Assembly: GCA_963663365.2 (NCBI GenBank)
Contig: CAXXIH010000001.1
Span: 1,364,001 to 1,428,000 of the forward strand
Direction: 5' to 3'
DNA from: G963663365 sp963663365
GTDB lineage: Bacteria; Hinthialibacterota; Hinthialibacteria; Hinthialibacterales; G963663365
DNA: 64,000 bases
Below are positions 53,518 through 62,485 of this stretch, in pieces (the stretch's first letter is position 1; every line of letters starts with the position of its first letter). Made by a program: the position numbers and the translations under genes. The notes under the pieces are model-generated. The model worked only from the letters and a program-made list of their open reading frames with translations. It did no database searches and had not been told where the DNA came from.

Positions 53518-53856
53518 CTACTCCAACATAAAATTGCTTGATTTGGTTTGTTTCCCAACATCTTCGCTGCGGTTATCATCCTACCTGCACAAGCCCCGTC
53601 ATTCAGGAGTCCCCCTGCGATTTGGGCAAGAATCGGCCAAAGCGGCGGCGGGCAAACCATTGACCCTCTTAAGGCGTGCCGACACACTGCGGCTTTCATG
53701 AATCGTGTCTCCGCGAGGCCCGTTTTACTTGCCTGATTCGGCCAAATCGCGACGGTTTTCGGCGGGATCAAGTCTCCGGTTACGGAGCATGAAACTGAAT
53801 CAATAGAACCGGATTCCCTTTGCCTCATGGTTTTGAGGACCGGTCGAGGTGTAATA
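53518..53856 (+). other. Intergenic stretch between divergent lipoprotein gene and glyS
   Basis: This 340-base stretch must contain promoters for both flanking genes. I see no clear -35/-10 pair, no T-box leader features and no RNA gene. Immediately before glyS is GAGGTG, the ribosome-binding site. Confidence 0.35.
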
Positions 53857-55227
53857 ATGGCTAACAGCAATTCCAGCCCCACGCTGAACGATATTGTCGC
53901 GCTTTGCAAACGCCGCGGCTTCATTTTCCCTTCCTCCGAGATTTACGGCGGATTCGCGGCCTCATGGGACTATGGTCCTTTAGGCGTAGAACTGAAGCGC
54001 CGTGTGAAAGATTCATGGTGGCGGGATGTTGTGGAACTTCGCAACGATGTCGTGGGTATGGATACGGCAATTACTTGCCATCCCCGGGTGTGGGAAGCTT
54101 CCGGCCATGTCAACTCGTTTCATGATCCGTTGATTACCTGCAAAACCTGTGGGTACCGTTTTCGCGCCGATAAAATCGAAGAAGAAATGTGCCCCAAGAA
54201 ACCTTCGCAAAAAGTCACGGAATGCGGCGGAGTGCTCGATGAAGCGCGTGACTTCAATCTGATGTTCAAATTGCATTGGGGCCCGGTTGAGGAAGAAGGC
54301 AATATCACCTATCTCCGCCCCGAAACCTGCCAAGCGCTTTTTGTCAACTTCCGGAATGTCTTAAATACAACCCGTCAGCGTGTTCCTTTTGGCATCGCTC
54401 AAGTCGGCAAAAGCTTTCGTAACGAGATCACAACCAAATCTTTCATCTTCCGCCAACGCGAATTTGAGCAGATGGAACTCGAATATTTTGTGCATCCCGA
54501 TAAGAGTGATGAAGCGTTTGAAGAGTGGAAAAACGCCCGCTTGGATTGGTATTCCTCATTAGGAGTACGCCGTTCCCGTCTACGCATGCGGCCCCACGAA
54601 GAGGATGAACTGGCTCATTACGCGCGAGCGTGTGTGGATGTCGAATATCAGTTCCCCATGGGCTGGCAGGAACTTGAGGGCATTGCCAACCGGACCAACT
54701 ACGATCTCACCCAACATTCGCAGTTTTCCGGAAAAGATTTATCGTATCGCGATGACCTAACGGGCGAGACGTTCGTTCCTTTCTGTATTGAATCGTCCGC
54801 AGGCGTGGACCGCACCATCTTGGTGTTGCTTTCCGATGCGTTGGAAATCGACGAAATCCCCAATGATAAGGGCGTCCCCGAAGAACGCACTGTCTTGCGG
54901 TTTTCCCCGCGTGTTGCCCCGATTGAGATTGCTGTTTTTCCTTTATTCAAAAAACCGCAACTGACCGAACCGGCAACCGAAATCGAGCAACGTTTACGCC
55001 GCAAGTTCCGTACAGCCTATGATCAGGTTGGAAACATCGGGAAACGCTACCGCCGTCAGGATGAAATCGGGACTCCGCTTTGTGTGACGTTCGATTTCGA
55101 TTCTCTAGATGATCATGCGGTTACGATTCGGAACCGTGACACTACGGAGCAGGTTCGTGTGCCGGTCGATGGATTGGAGAAAGCGATAGAAGATCAGCTC
55201 GAGACGATGTCAAAGCCTAAAGATTGA
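53857..55227 (+). CDS. glyS: Glycyl-tRNA synthetase, single-chain alpha2 type
   Basis: The protein has 456 residues from the ATG at 53857, which has GAGGTG seven bases upstream. Class II motifs are present: motif 1 around GGFAASWDYGPLGVELK, motif 2 FGIAQVGKSFRNEI and motif 3 ESSAGVDRTIL. A zinc-ribbon insertion has CKTCGYRF and later CPKK and CGG. The C-terminal anticodon-binding domain starts PIEIAVFPLFKK. It charges tRNA-Gly. This is the archaeal/eukaryal-like homodimer rather than the alpha2beta2 GlyQ/GlyS form. Confidence 0.97.
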   Translation: MANSNSSPTLNDIVALCKRRGFIFPSSEIYGGFAASWDYGPLGVELKRRVKDSWWRDVVELRNDVVGMDTAITCHPRVWEASGHVNSFHDPLITCKTCGYRFRADKIEEEMCPKKPSQKVTECGGVLDEARDFNLMFKLHWGPVEEEGNITYLRPETCQALFVNFRNVLNTTRQRVPFGIAQVGKSFRNEITTKSFIFRQREFEQMELEYFVHPDKSDEAFEEWKNARLDWYSSLGVRRSRLRMRPHEEDELAHYARACVDVEYQFPMGWQELEGIANRTNYDLTQHSQFSGKDLSYRDDLTGETFVPFCIESSAGVDRTILVLLSDALEIDEIPNDKGVPEERTVLRFSPRVAPIEIAVFPLFKKPQLTEPATEIEQRLRRKFRTAYDQVGNIGKRYRRQDEIGTPLCVTFDFDSLDDHAVTIRNRDTTEQVRVPVDGLEKAIEDQLETMSKPKD

Positions 55228-55328
55228 CCTGAGTCGCGCAGTAGAGTTGAAGTTATAATAACGAAATCAGTATTGACGTATTCCTCTTGAAGGAATCGTT
55301 GTTGATTGTTTTCAATTAGGAGACTGTG

Positions 55329-56672
55329 ATGAACCAGCCTGCACGGCCGCCGGAAGTTGATGCGGCTATTCAGAAAATTAATAACAAACAAGCGACTGTT
55401 GGTGTAATCGGATTGGGATATGTCGGCCTGCCTCTCGTATTGGAGATTGACAAGGCCGGGTTCTATACCATCGGCTTCGATGTAGATTCTAAAAAAGTCG
55501 ACCGCCTCAATGCCGGAGAATCGTACATTCATCATATTCCTTCAGAGAAAATTGCCGGGCTGGTTAAAGGCGGGAAGTTTGAAGCCACAACGGATTACAA
55601 CCGTTTGGCGGAAACCGATGCCATTATCATTTGTGTCCCCACACCGCTTAACGAGCACCGTGAACCGGACTTGCGTTATGTCGAATCCACAGCGGTCGAA
55701 ATCGGTAAACGTTTGCGCCCCGGACAACTCATTATTTTGGAAAGTACAACCTTCCCGGGAACGACCATGGAACATGTACTGCCGCCATTGACCGAGCGGA
55801 ATATGGAACTTGGTAAAGATTTCTTCTTGGTCTATTCGCCGGAGCGTGAAGATCCCGGTAACCCGAAATATACCACCCGCACCATTCCCAAGGTTATGGG
55901 CGGGGCCACGCCGTATTGTTTGGAAGTCGGGCATGCGCTTTACAATTATGTCTTCGATCAAATCGTCGAAGTGTCCAGCACCGGCGCGGCGGAAATGACC
56001 AAACTTCTGGAAAATATCTACCGTGCAGTCAATATCGCTCTTGTAAACGAATTGAAAATCCTAACTGACCGTATGGACCTCGATATTTGGGAAATTATCG
56101 AAGCCAGTGCCACCAAGCCGTTCGGATTCCAGCCGTTCTACCCCGGGCCGGGACTCGGCGGGCATTGCATTCCTATCGACCCGTTTTATCTGACCTGGAA
56201 AGCACGGGAATACGATTTCGCAACACGGTTCATTGAATTAGCGGGTGATATCAACATCGGTATGCCTCGCTTTGTGGTGCAAAAAGTCGTAGAGGCTTTA
56301 GCCAAAGCGGGAAAGCCGACCAAAGGCGCAAAAGTGTTGGTGCTGGGTGTTGCGTATAAAAAAGACGTGGATGACGTGCGCGAATCGCCTGCGTTAAAAG
56401 TGGTCGAATCGCTATTGCCGTGGGGTTGCGAGGTCTCTTATCACGATCCGTATATCCCGGTCTATCCAAAAACCCGGCATGGTGATTTGGGTTCGGCAAA
56501 GTCCGTTGACCTGAATGAGAGTGTCCTTACGGATAACGATGTCGTGCTGATTCTCACTGACCATTCATGTATCGATTATCAATGGGTTGTCGATAACGCC
56601 AAACTGGTTGTGGATTCACGCAATGCAACCAAAAACGTAGCCAACAACCGCGACCGGATCGTCAAAGCCTAA
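55329..56672 (+). CDS. Nucleotide-sugar dehydrogenase (UDP-GlcNAc/UDP-ManNAc 6-dehydrogenase type)
   Basis: The protein has 447 residues from the ATG at 55329, with AGGAG six bases upstream. It has the NAD motif VGVIGLGYVGLPLV (about residues 24-37), ICVPTPL, ESTTFPGTT and SPEREDPGNPKYTT, and the catalytic Cys in GGHCIPIDPFYL (about 280). The C-terminal UDP-binding domain has VLGVAYKKDVDDVRESPALK. The SPEREDPGN and HCIPIDP forms are those of WbpA/WecC-type enzymes, which make uronic-acid forms of N-acetyl sugars for surface polysaccharide, rather than UDP-glucose dehydrogenase. Neighbours do not confirm the substrate. Confidence 0.93.
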   Translation: MNQPARPPEVDAAIQKINNKQATVGVIGLGYVGLPLVLEIDKAGFYTIGFDVDSKKVDRLNAGESYIHHIPSEKIAGLVKGGKFEATTDYNRLAETDAIIICVPTPLNEHREPDLRYVESTAVEIGKRLRPGQLIILESTTFPGTTMEHVLPPLTERNMELGKDFFLVYSPEREDPGNPKYTTRTIPKVMGGATPYCLEVGHALYNYVFDQIVEVSSTGAAEMTKLLENIYRAVNIALVNELKILTDRMDLDIWEIIEASATKPFGFQPFYPGPGLGGHCIPIDPFYLTWKAREYDFATRFIELAGDINIGMPRFVVQKVVEALAKAGKPTKGAKVLVLGVAYKKDVDDVRESPALKVVESLLPWGCEVSYHDPYIPVYPKTRHGDLGSAKSVDLNESVLTDNDVVLILTDHSCIDYQWVVDNAKLVVDSRNATKNVANNRDRIVKA

Positions 56673-56704
56673 AACTGGATTCACAACCCGTTTTTGAATG
56701 GCAT

Positions 56705-56953
56705 GGGGAGGGCGAGGCTTCTGCCGAGCCGCTGGTTGATTATCCATACACACGTATCGCCCCGCAGGGTGCTGATCAGGAATATCTAATAAATACACCT
56801 CGGAATCGTGAGCCGGTAGGCGTCATGTCCTGCCCGGTCACGGGCGGGAGGGCGAATCTCCTGATGAGCCGTTGGTTGATTATCCATACACACGTATCGC
56901 CCAGCAGGGTGCCGACCAATTATATCTTCTACACACACCCCGAAATCGTGAGG
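56705..56953 (+). repeat. Two-copy direct repeat, period 140 bases
   Basis: Copies of about 109 bases at 56705-56813 and 56845-56953 share GAGGGCGA, GAGCCG.TGGTTGAT, TATCCATACACACGTATCGC, GCAGGGTGC and ATCGTGAG at a constant offset of 140. They fill the gap between two convergent genes. The left part (GGGCGA..CTCCTGATGAGCCG) recurs in the repeat block at 62.5 kb, so this is a dispersed family. No coding potential is evident. Confidence 0.9.
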
Positions 56954-56993
56954 CGTTAGTCCCGCTTTGGCGGGACCACCGGAGCGCCCGGGT

Positions 56994-57815
56994 TCAGGAA
57001 AACAACGGTTCGAGTTCCGGCTTGGATGGTCCGCCCAGGATCATGTCCTGAAGTGTCGATGCGTTTTTTGCCGCGCGCCCTAAGTGGCAGTTGTTGAATA
57101 GAATGTAGAGGATTCGGAGTTCATCGAGCATCGATTCAATGCGTTCCCGCCACGTGTCCAACTCTTCACGGCTGTAATCGTAGTTATACCGGTCAACTCC
57201 GCTTGAACCGTACCAATGTTCACGGTTGCGTCCGTGCAGACGGATGTATCCGATATCGGTTGTCGTTTTTGTGACCGGTGGCATCAAGTGCGGCAGGTCC
57301 GGTTCATCGACGACGGTATAGGTCATATCGTTTTCGCGCAGAAACGCGAATGTTTCATCATGCACCCAACTATCGTGACGGAATTCAATTGCCAACGGCG
57401 TCTCGGGGATTTCGTTTCGAAGCCGTAAGATGTGCTCCACATTTTCAGCATTGAGTTTGAATGCGTGCGGGAACTGCGCGAGCACCCCGCTGAGTTTGTT
57501 ACTTTCCCGGAAAGGTTGCAGGCATCCCCGGAACCGGGGATACATCGGCTCTGCGTGTTCGACATGATGGGTCATATCCTGATGGACTTTGATCCAAAAT
57601 TGGAAATTGTGAGGCGTGCGCTCGGCCATCGAACGCAGACAGTCCAGACGGGGCAGACGGTAAAAGGTGACATTGAGCTCAACAACTGAAAAGAAGCGCG
57701 TGTAATACGCGAGCCATTTTTTTCCCGGCAATCCCTCGGGATAAAAAGCCCCCTGCCAATCCAAAAACGAATACCCGCATGTGCCGATGAATATCTTGGG
57801 CTGCTGCCGGTTCAT
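56994..57815 (-). CDS. DUF72-family protein (YecE-like)
   Basis: The protein has 273 residues. It begins with the family signature IFIGTCGYSFLDWQGAFYP, followed by FSVVELNVTFYRLP, FQFWIKVHQDMTH, LGVLAQFPHAFKLN-type (here LSGVLAQFPHAFKLN), ETPLAIEFRHDSW and YIRLHGRNREHWY. The fold is a TIM barrel of unknown biochemical role. An AAGGCAC precedes the ATG. It may follow the CBM9-like gene on the same strand, 70 bases apart. Confidence 0.93.
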   Translation of the reverse strand: MNRQQPKIFIGTCGYSFLDWQGAFYPEGLPGKKWLAYYTRFFSVVELNVTFYRLPRLDCLRSMAERTPHNFQFWIKVHQDMTHHVEHAEPMYPRFRGCLQPFRESNKLSGVLAQFPHAFKLNAENVEHILRLRNEIPETPLAIEFRHDSWVHDETFAFLRENDMTYTVVDEPDLPHLMPPVTKTTTDIGYIRLHGRNREHWYGSSGVDRYNYDYSREELDTWRERIESMLDELRILYILFNNCHLGRAAKNASTLQDMILGGPSKPELEPLFS

Positions 57816-57885
57816 GTGCCTTGGATTACGCTTTAATTGGTTTTCTCTATTTTAAGAACTCCTGCCGGAGCGCAATCCGGGTTAT

Positions 57886-58584
57886 TTATATTTCGTGTTC
57901 TTGCTCTTCGGGTTCATCGGGCCGTGCCATCGGTTTATCGGTGGGATGAAGCGCCAGGATTCCGAACGTTTCCGGAATGTGGAAATCCACTTCTTCACGG
58001 TGAGGATTGACAATACAACTCCAATGGAACTCTTCGGGATTTTCCGCGTCTTTTTCCGCACGATAAAGTCCCGCCCGCCACATCCATTGGGAACGCAGGT
58101 CATACCCGGACGCGGCTAAGGTATCCAATGGAATCGCCGCTTCGATACAGTAGCCTCGCTCTGTCCGGGAAGAGCCGATCTTAAGCCCGTGGCAGGTCCA
58201 GTCCCGGTTGAAAATCCGGTGGAACCGGGCCTCGTAATCGAGTGTTAAACCGTGAGGATTAATTTCAAATCCGTAATACGAACCTTTCGGATCGCCGTTC
58301 CACAAAAAGATTTCTACCCGGCTATGATCGAGTACCGCCAATTTTCCATCCGGTCCCGGGGGAGCGGTGATGAAATGATCGTCATCCACATCCCAGCAGG
58401 AATAGAGATACGTATCATCCCAAAATAACCAGGCCTTGGTTGGTGGCGGGGTGTGTTCCGGTTCCCAGGGATAAACGAATTCGGTATAGGGCTCAAATAT
58501 CCGGTAGCATTCTTCATCGAGTTTCCCGTCGAGTGTTAACGGGGATTTTAAGCGGGGAACATCGAATGTGTGTTGTGCGGCCAT
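57886..58584 (-). CDS. CBM9-like carbohydrate-binding-fold protein
   Basis: The protein has 232 residues. It contains one family 9 carbohydrate-binding-like domain: LTLDGKLDEECYRI, KAWLFWDDTYLYSCWDVDDD, LDHSRVEIFLWNGDPKGSYYGFEINPHG-type strands, and a final WRAGLYRAEK segment. There is no signal peptide, unlike most sugar-binding members, and the C-terminus is acidic. Such stand-alone proteins are widespread in PVC-like bacteria with no proven role. GGAG lies nine to ten bases before the ATG, and the stop of dinB is 12 bases upstream, so it may be the third gene of the dinB operon. Confidence 0.85.
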   Translation of the reverse strand: MAAQHTFDVPRLKSPLTLDGKLDEECYRIFEPYTEFVYPWEPEHTPPPTKAWLFWDDTYLYSCWDVDDDHFITAPPGPDGKLAVLDHSRVEIFLWNGDPKGSYYGFEINPHGLTLDYEARFHRIFNRDWTCHGLKIGSSRTERGYCIEAAIPLDTLAASGYDLRSQWMWRAGLYRAEKDAENPEEFHWSCIVNPHREEVDFHIPETFGILALHPTDKPMARPDEPEEQEHEI

Positions 58585-58596
58585 GATGAAAATCTC

Positions 58597-59871
58597 CTAT
58601 TTCAGTGTTTCGGCGGCCCGGCGGTCGCGGAGGGGGCCGGCCAAACCGGTATGCCCCAAACCGTGCGGGAGTTCGAGCGGACGTTGTCCGAGATGAATGG
58701 ACGAACCGAATTTGATGCTGCCTTCACCGTAACGGTCTTGCACGGTGCGCAAAGCTTCTGAGGTTTCATCCATTTTGATGTCGTGCGGATCGGCAAACAA
58801 TTGCATTTGCCGTTCTTTTTTGGTCGATTGCAGGTTTGAGACCGAGACCCCCAAGAGACGGATCGGACGCCGCCCGTCCCACGACCCGAATAACAATCCT
58901 TTGGCTAAATGATAGATCATCGTTTCCGACTCGATGGGTGTCTGCTGGCTTATGGACCGGCTGATATACCCTAGATTGCCGTAACGGATCGAAACCGTCA
59001 CTGTCCGCCCGATGGTTTTTCCGATCTTCATACGCCGCGCGACCTTGCCGCACAGCGCGTGCAACAGGCCGATGAGAATATCCCGGTTGGTTGTGTTGGC
59101 GGCCAGGGTGTGTGAATGTCCCACGGATTTAACCGCGGCCGTCTCCCAATCGGCGATTAGCGGACGGTCGTCGATGCCCCGCGCCGCGTTGTAGAAATAT
59201 TCACCGGCAACACCGAACAACTCGACCAAATGTTCTTTTTCGAACTGACGCAGATCGCCCACGGTGTTGACGCCGAGTCTGTACATCACCTTTTGGGTCT
59301 TGGGACCGATACCCCACATCTCTTTGATCGGCAGGCCGAACAGGAACGACTCAACCCGGTCTTGGGGGACCACCGTAACGCCGTTCGGTTTGTTGAACTC
59401 GGATGCGAGTTTGGCGACCAGTTTGTTGGGTGCGGCTCCGGCCGAACAGGTCAAGCCGGTGGCCTCATAGACCGCGGTCTGTACTTGACGGGACAATGCG
59501 GTCATCTCTTGCGCGCCATAGGTCTCTATCGCTTTGTCACGAAACTCCATGAACGATTCATCGATGCTATACGGTTCCACATAGGGGGTGAGCGTTTTCA
59601 GCGTGCGGAAAATCTCTTTGGAAATGGTGACATACTTTCCGGGATTGCCCTCCACCAAGATTGCTTGCGGGCACAGCTGCAAGGCTTTCATCACCGACAT
59701 TCCGCTACGCACGCCCATCGGACGCGCTTCATAGGAACACGCCGCCACCACACTGCGTTTAGAGGGCACCGCCGTCACAAACACTGGCTGCCCGCGCAGG
59801 GCCGGGTTGGCCATCTGCTCCACCGATGCGAAGTACGCATCCATATCCACGTGCATAATCAGCCGGTTCAT
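58597..59871 (-). CDS. dinB: DNA polymerase IV (Y family)
   Basis: The protein has 424 residues from the ATG at 59871; the frame continues open to 60138 only because of a GC-rich shadow of the upstream gene. The palm has HVDMDAYFASVEQ (Asp 9 and 11) and the catalytic SIDES at about 102-106. KLASEFNKPNG and MWGIGPKTQKVMYRLG (helix-hairpin-helix) follow, and a little-finger domain near 245-350. The C-terminal LQSTKKERQMQLF resembles a clamp-binding QxxLF motif. It performs translesion synthesis. The start overlaps the upstream small gene in ATGA. Confidence 0.95.
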   Translation of the reverse strand: MNRLIMHVDMDAYFASVEQMANPALRGQPVFVTAVPSKRSVVAACSYEARPMGVRSGMSVMKALQLCPQAILVEGNPGKYVTISKEIFRTLKTLTPYVEPYSIDESFMEFRDKAIETYGAQEMTALSRQVQTAVYEATGLTCSAGAAPNKLVAKLASEFNKPNGVTVVPQDRVESFLFGLPIKEMWGIGPKTQKVMYRLGVNTVGDLRQFEKEHLVELFGVAGEYFYNAARGIDDRPLIADWETAAVKSVGHSHTLAANTTNRDILIGLLHALCGKVARRMKIGKTIGRTVTVSIRYGNLGYISRSISQQTPIESETMIYHLAKGLLFGSWDGRRPIRLLGVSVSNLQSTKKERQMQLFADPHDIKMDETSEALRTVQDRYGEGSIKFGSSIHLGQRPLELPHGLGHTGLAGPLRDRRAAETLK

Positions 59872-60257
59872 GACTGGAGCCTTTGGACCGGTCCCGCAAA
59901 CGCTGTCGCGGATATCCGTTCCGACCAGAGCAGACGCTCGGCGTCGAAAACCAGCTCCATGACCTCTTGTTCCCGGGCTCCGGATTGATGGACCAGGGCC
60001 GAAAGGTGAAACTGGGGGAACGCCCCGCACATGCTCACCCAGTGGCAGGTGACCCGTACCACCCGGAATGCAGGAGGTGTTGGGTTCTCCGGGCTCTCCG
60101 GCCCGGCCCGGCCCCCGGAGCTGTCTTCCCGGCGCCAATTGCGCCGGATACGCAGGGGAAAAATCCGGGGGTGGCGGCCCGAGGAGTAGGTTTCGCCCCG
60201 GACCGGTTTAGAAAAACGGCAAATTACATCGACATCGCGGTAAATCTCTCTTGCCAT
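59868..60257 (-). CDS. Small protein coupled to dinB (DUF6504-like, tentative)
   Basis: The protein has 129 residues. It starts MAREIYRDVDVICRF, has a variable Pro/Gly-rich middle, and a C-terminal part VMELVFDAERLLWSERIS that resembles the strand pair of DUF6504, small proteins found beside dinB in other bacteria. It is the first gene of the operon, ending in ATGA overlapping dinB. A promoter with SOS-like boxes lies just upstream. The high GC of its middle, and its weak similarity, make the family call uncertain; the gene itself is supported by operon position and frame. Confidence 0.65.
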   Translation of the reverse strand: MAREIYRDVDVICRFSKPVRGETYSSGRHPRIFPLRIRRNWRREDSSGGRAGPESPENPTPPAFRVVRVTCHWVSMCGAFPQFHLSALVHQSGAREQEVMELVFDAERLLWSERISATAFAGPVQRLQS

Positions 60258-60284
60258 GACCCGACCTCACACCAAGATGACTAT

Positions 60285-60325
60285 TGAACATTTGAATAGT
60301 AAACGGGTTACTGAACATATGTCAA
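60285..60325 (-). promoter_or_regulatory. Promoter with two LexA/SOS-like half-palindromic boxes for the dinB operon
   Basis: Minus strand: -35 TTGACA (60320-60325), 18-base spacer, -10 TACTAT (60296-60301). Overlapping the -35 is ACATATGTTCA, and 28 bases further CAAATGTTCA lies over the expected start site. Both match the right half and core of the Gram-positive-type SOS box (GAACATATGTTC). Confidence 0.5.
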
Positions 60326-60482
60326 GTTGTTGGGAGGGGAAAGAAGTCACCAGGTTTCAAATTCTTGAAAATCGAACATAACCGGATGCCTGAACCTGCC
60401 TAAATAATCTTGGGCTATCTACTTGACAATGGACCATAGGTATTGACAATTGATTCTGCCAATTCAAAAAAGGGGAATTGCC

Positions 60483-61265
60483 ATGAAACCTATTCATACT
60501 TTCAGTAATCAGGGTCTCGTCCTTTTGTTTTCATTTGGCCTTAGCGGATGTGCGGTGACACAAATCAGGCTAGAGCCCGATAGTAGTTACGAACAAAACA
60601 TTGCTTACCATCAAGGAAATAAAATTATCACATCTGTTGGGAAAAATGTCGTTGTTTTGCGTCTGTTGACAGAAACATTGTTCAAAACCCAGCGAGCCGA
60701 GGTTGTTACGATCTTTCTTAATGTATCGGAAGAGCCTGTTGAATTTTCCACTGAAAACATAAATATAACAGCTTCCGGCGAATCTCTTAAAATTTTTACG
60801 TATGATGAATTGCTTCGCGAGATTCAAGCAGCACAAAGTTCGCAAGCACTTGCTGCAACTCTTCTTGGAATCTCAAATATGATAAACGCACAACAATCGG
60901 CCTACTCTTACCATTCCGGAACTGCAAATGCCTATATCAACGGGCCTGGCGGTGGATGGGTATATGGAACTTATTCCGGTTATACGTATGATCCCGCTGC
61001 CGCCGCAATTGCACAATCGCTGGCACAATCTCAAATGAACAGTGATTTGCAGCAAATCAATAACTCCGCAATGCAACAAATTGAAAATCTAGAGAATACG
61101 ATTCTCAGAAAACAAACCGTTATGGGATACAGTTGGCATGGTGGCGTCGTAAAGTTCATGATGCCAAAGGTGAAAAAGGATATACCATCTGTCCCTATTA
61201 CAATAAATGTAGATGTAGATGGTGATAACCATGAGTTTCATTTCATTGCGAGCAGGATTAAATAA
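60483..61265 (+). CDS. Lipoprotein of unknown function in AT-rich pair with SIR2 gene
   Basis: The protein has 260 residues from the ATG at 60483, with AGGGGAA six bases upstream. The lipoprotein signal ends FGLSGCAV. A beta-rich domain (VVVLRLLTETLFKTQRAEVV, VTIFLNVSEEPVEF) is followed by an Ala/Gln-rich helical stretch with Gly/Tyr-rich insert (GPGGGWVYGTYSGYTYDPAAAA) and a final beta segment. A direct repeat TTGACAAT (60423 and 60443) lies upstream. Codon use is more AT-rich than most of the window. The SIR2-domain gene begins 41 bases downstream and is probably co-transcribed. Confidence 0.78.
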   Translation: MKPIHTFSNQGLVLLFSFGLSGCAVTQIRLEPDSSYEQNIAYHQGNKIITSVGKNVVVLRLLTETLFKTQRAEVVTIFLNVSEEPVEFSTENINITASGESLKIFTYDELLREIQAAQSSQALAATLLGISNMINAQQSAYSYHSGTANAYINGPGGGWVYGTYSGYTYDPAAAAIAQSLAQSQMNSDLQQINNSAMQQIENLENTILRKQTVMGYSWHGGVVKFMMPKVKKDIPSVPITINVDVDGDNHEFHFIASRIK

Positions 61266-61306
61266 TATTACCCATCATCGTTGCTGTAAAAGCAGATGGC
61301 ATTAGT

Positions 61307-62485
61307 ATGAATGTTCTTCTCTTTCTCGGGTCAGGAATCTCTCTTCAAACAGGGTTGCCAAAATCTAATGAGATTTTGGAGCAACTTCTCTATGGAGAAT
61401 GGCATGGCCACACAGATGAACTGTACTATAAAGGCTTGCACCATAATGAGGTGTTTCGGCAAGATGATTGGGTGCTTGCAATACAGCCTATGTTAATATG
61501 GCTTCGAGAACATGGAGATTGCTATTTTAAAGACAAATTTCAAAAAGAAACAACCTATGAAGATTTATATTTTATGGCCAAGCAAATAGAGGATGAATGC
61601 TATGGGGAAGTCTATAATCCGGCAGTCTCGTTATTTGTCTTAGAAATGCAGAGAAAGTTTGAGAAACTCGGCTTTAAACGAATTGGTCATGATGAAGTGG
61701 TGAAAATGGGCCAAATCGCAAGGCGCTCCTGCCATTTTATAGAATGTGTTCTTTGGCATCTTCTATCTACTGATAAGCCTCCCACAGGAATTTCATTTTT
61801 ACTTGAAATTGCCCAAAATGACCAGGTTGAACATCTTGATATTGTCACTACAAACCACGATCTTCTTATAGAGAGATTTCTGGAATCTAATCGTATTCCA
61901 TACACGGATGGTTTTGTCGATGAAGATGGTGACATCAAGTACTATGATCGGTTTCAAAGAGATGTCAGGCACAGAGTTTCGCTCTTGAAATTACATGGAT
62001 CAATCGATTGGTATTTATTTGAACGAAATGTAGATCAGGTTTCCTACGCTTGTTTAGGAAAGACACCGAATCAAGATGTCTGGCATGCAAGGGATGCGTT
62101 GAATCAAATAGTCCATAATTACAGAGGGCGACCGGTGTTTTTGCCTGGAACGTATAATAAATTTGTTAATTACAATTATGGAATCTATTTCGATATGCAA
62201 TCTATATTCCGCGAACGTCTTGATTTCAATAATTTAATAATAATGAGCGGATATGGCTGGAATGATAAGTTGATAAACCACAGGATTATTGAATGGCTAA
62301 GGTCTTCTGATCTAAATCGGCTATTGATATTTCATGCATATCCTGAAAACGAATTACGAGACAGATCAAGGAGTGGGCTGTATCTACTGTATGACGATCT
62401 TGTGAGTGATGAAAAATTGGTTCCCATTAGAAAGTGGTTTCAAGATGCAAAGATTTCTGATGTCATTCCCTATCTTGCAGAATGA
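61307..62485 (+). CDS. SIR2-like domain protein, candidate NAD-consuming defence effector
   Basis: The protein has 392 residues. SIR2 motifs are present in order: FLGSGIS (residues 7-12, NAD-binding counterpart of GAGIS), VTTNHD near 181 and LLKLHGSIDW near 227-236 with the catalytic His, then a late IIMSGYGWND. This is the SIR2_2 arrangement used by bacterial anti-phage NADases, not by protein deacetylases, since the zinc ribbon is missing. There is no signal peptide, although the preceding co-oriented gene encodes a lipoprotein. AT-rich composition against the flanks suggests transfer. A defence role is inferred. Confidence 0.88.
   Translation: MNVLLFLGSGISLQTGLPKSNEILEQLLYGEWHGHTDELYYKGLHHNEVFRQDDWVLAIQPMLIWLREHGDCYFKDKFQKETTYEDLYFMAKQIEDECYGEVYNPAVSLFVLEMQRKFEKLGFKRIGHDEVVKMGQIARRSCHFIECVLWHLLSTDKPPTGISFLLEIAQNDQVEHLDIVTTNHDLLIERFLESNRIPYTDGFVDEDGDIKYYDRFQRDVRHRVSLLKLHGSIDWYLFERNVDQVSYACLGKTPNQDVWHARDALNQIVHNYRGRPVFLPGTYNKFVNYNYGIYFDMQSIFRERLDFNNLIIMSGYGWNDKLINHRIIEWLRSSDLNRLLIFHAYPENELRDRSRSGLYLLYDDLVSDEKLVPIRKWFQDAKISDVIPYLAE

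Noticed and set aside
53514..53924. Minus-strand frame of 136 codons across the glyS start
   Set aside because: It crosses the glyS ribosome-binding site and the lipoprotein promoter region and has no recognisable protein features.
56705..56953. CRISPR array
   Set aside because: Only two units with a 140-base period, imperfect over their length and without uniform spacers or cas genes.
59872..60138. 90-residue N-terminal extension of dinB
   Set aside because: It overlaps the small upstream gene in another frame, is Gly/Pro/Arg-rich and lacks similarity to polymerases. The ATG at 59871 fits the ATGA overlap and the family start.
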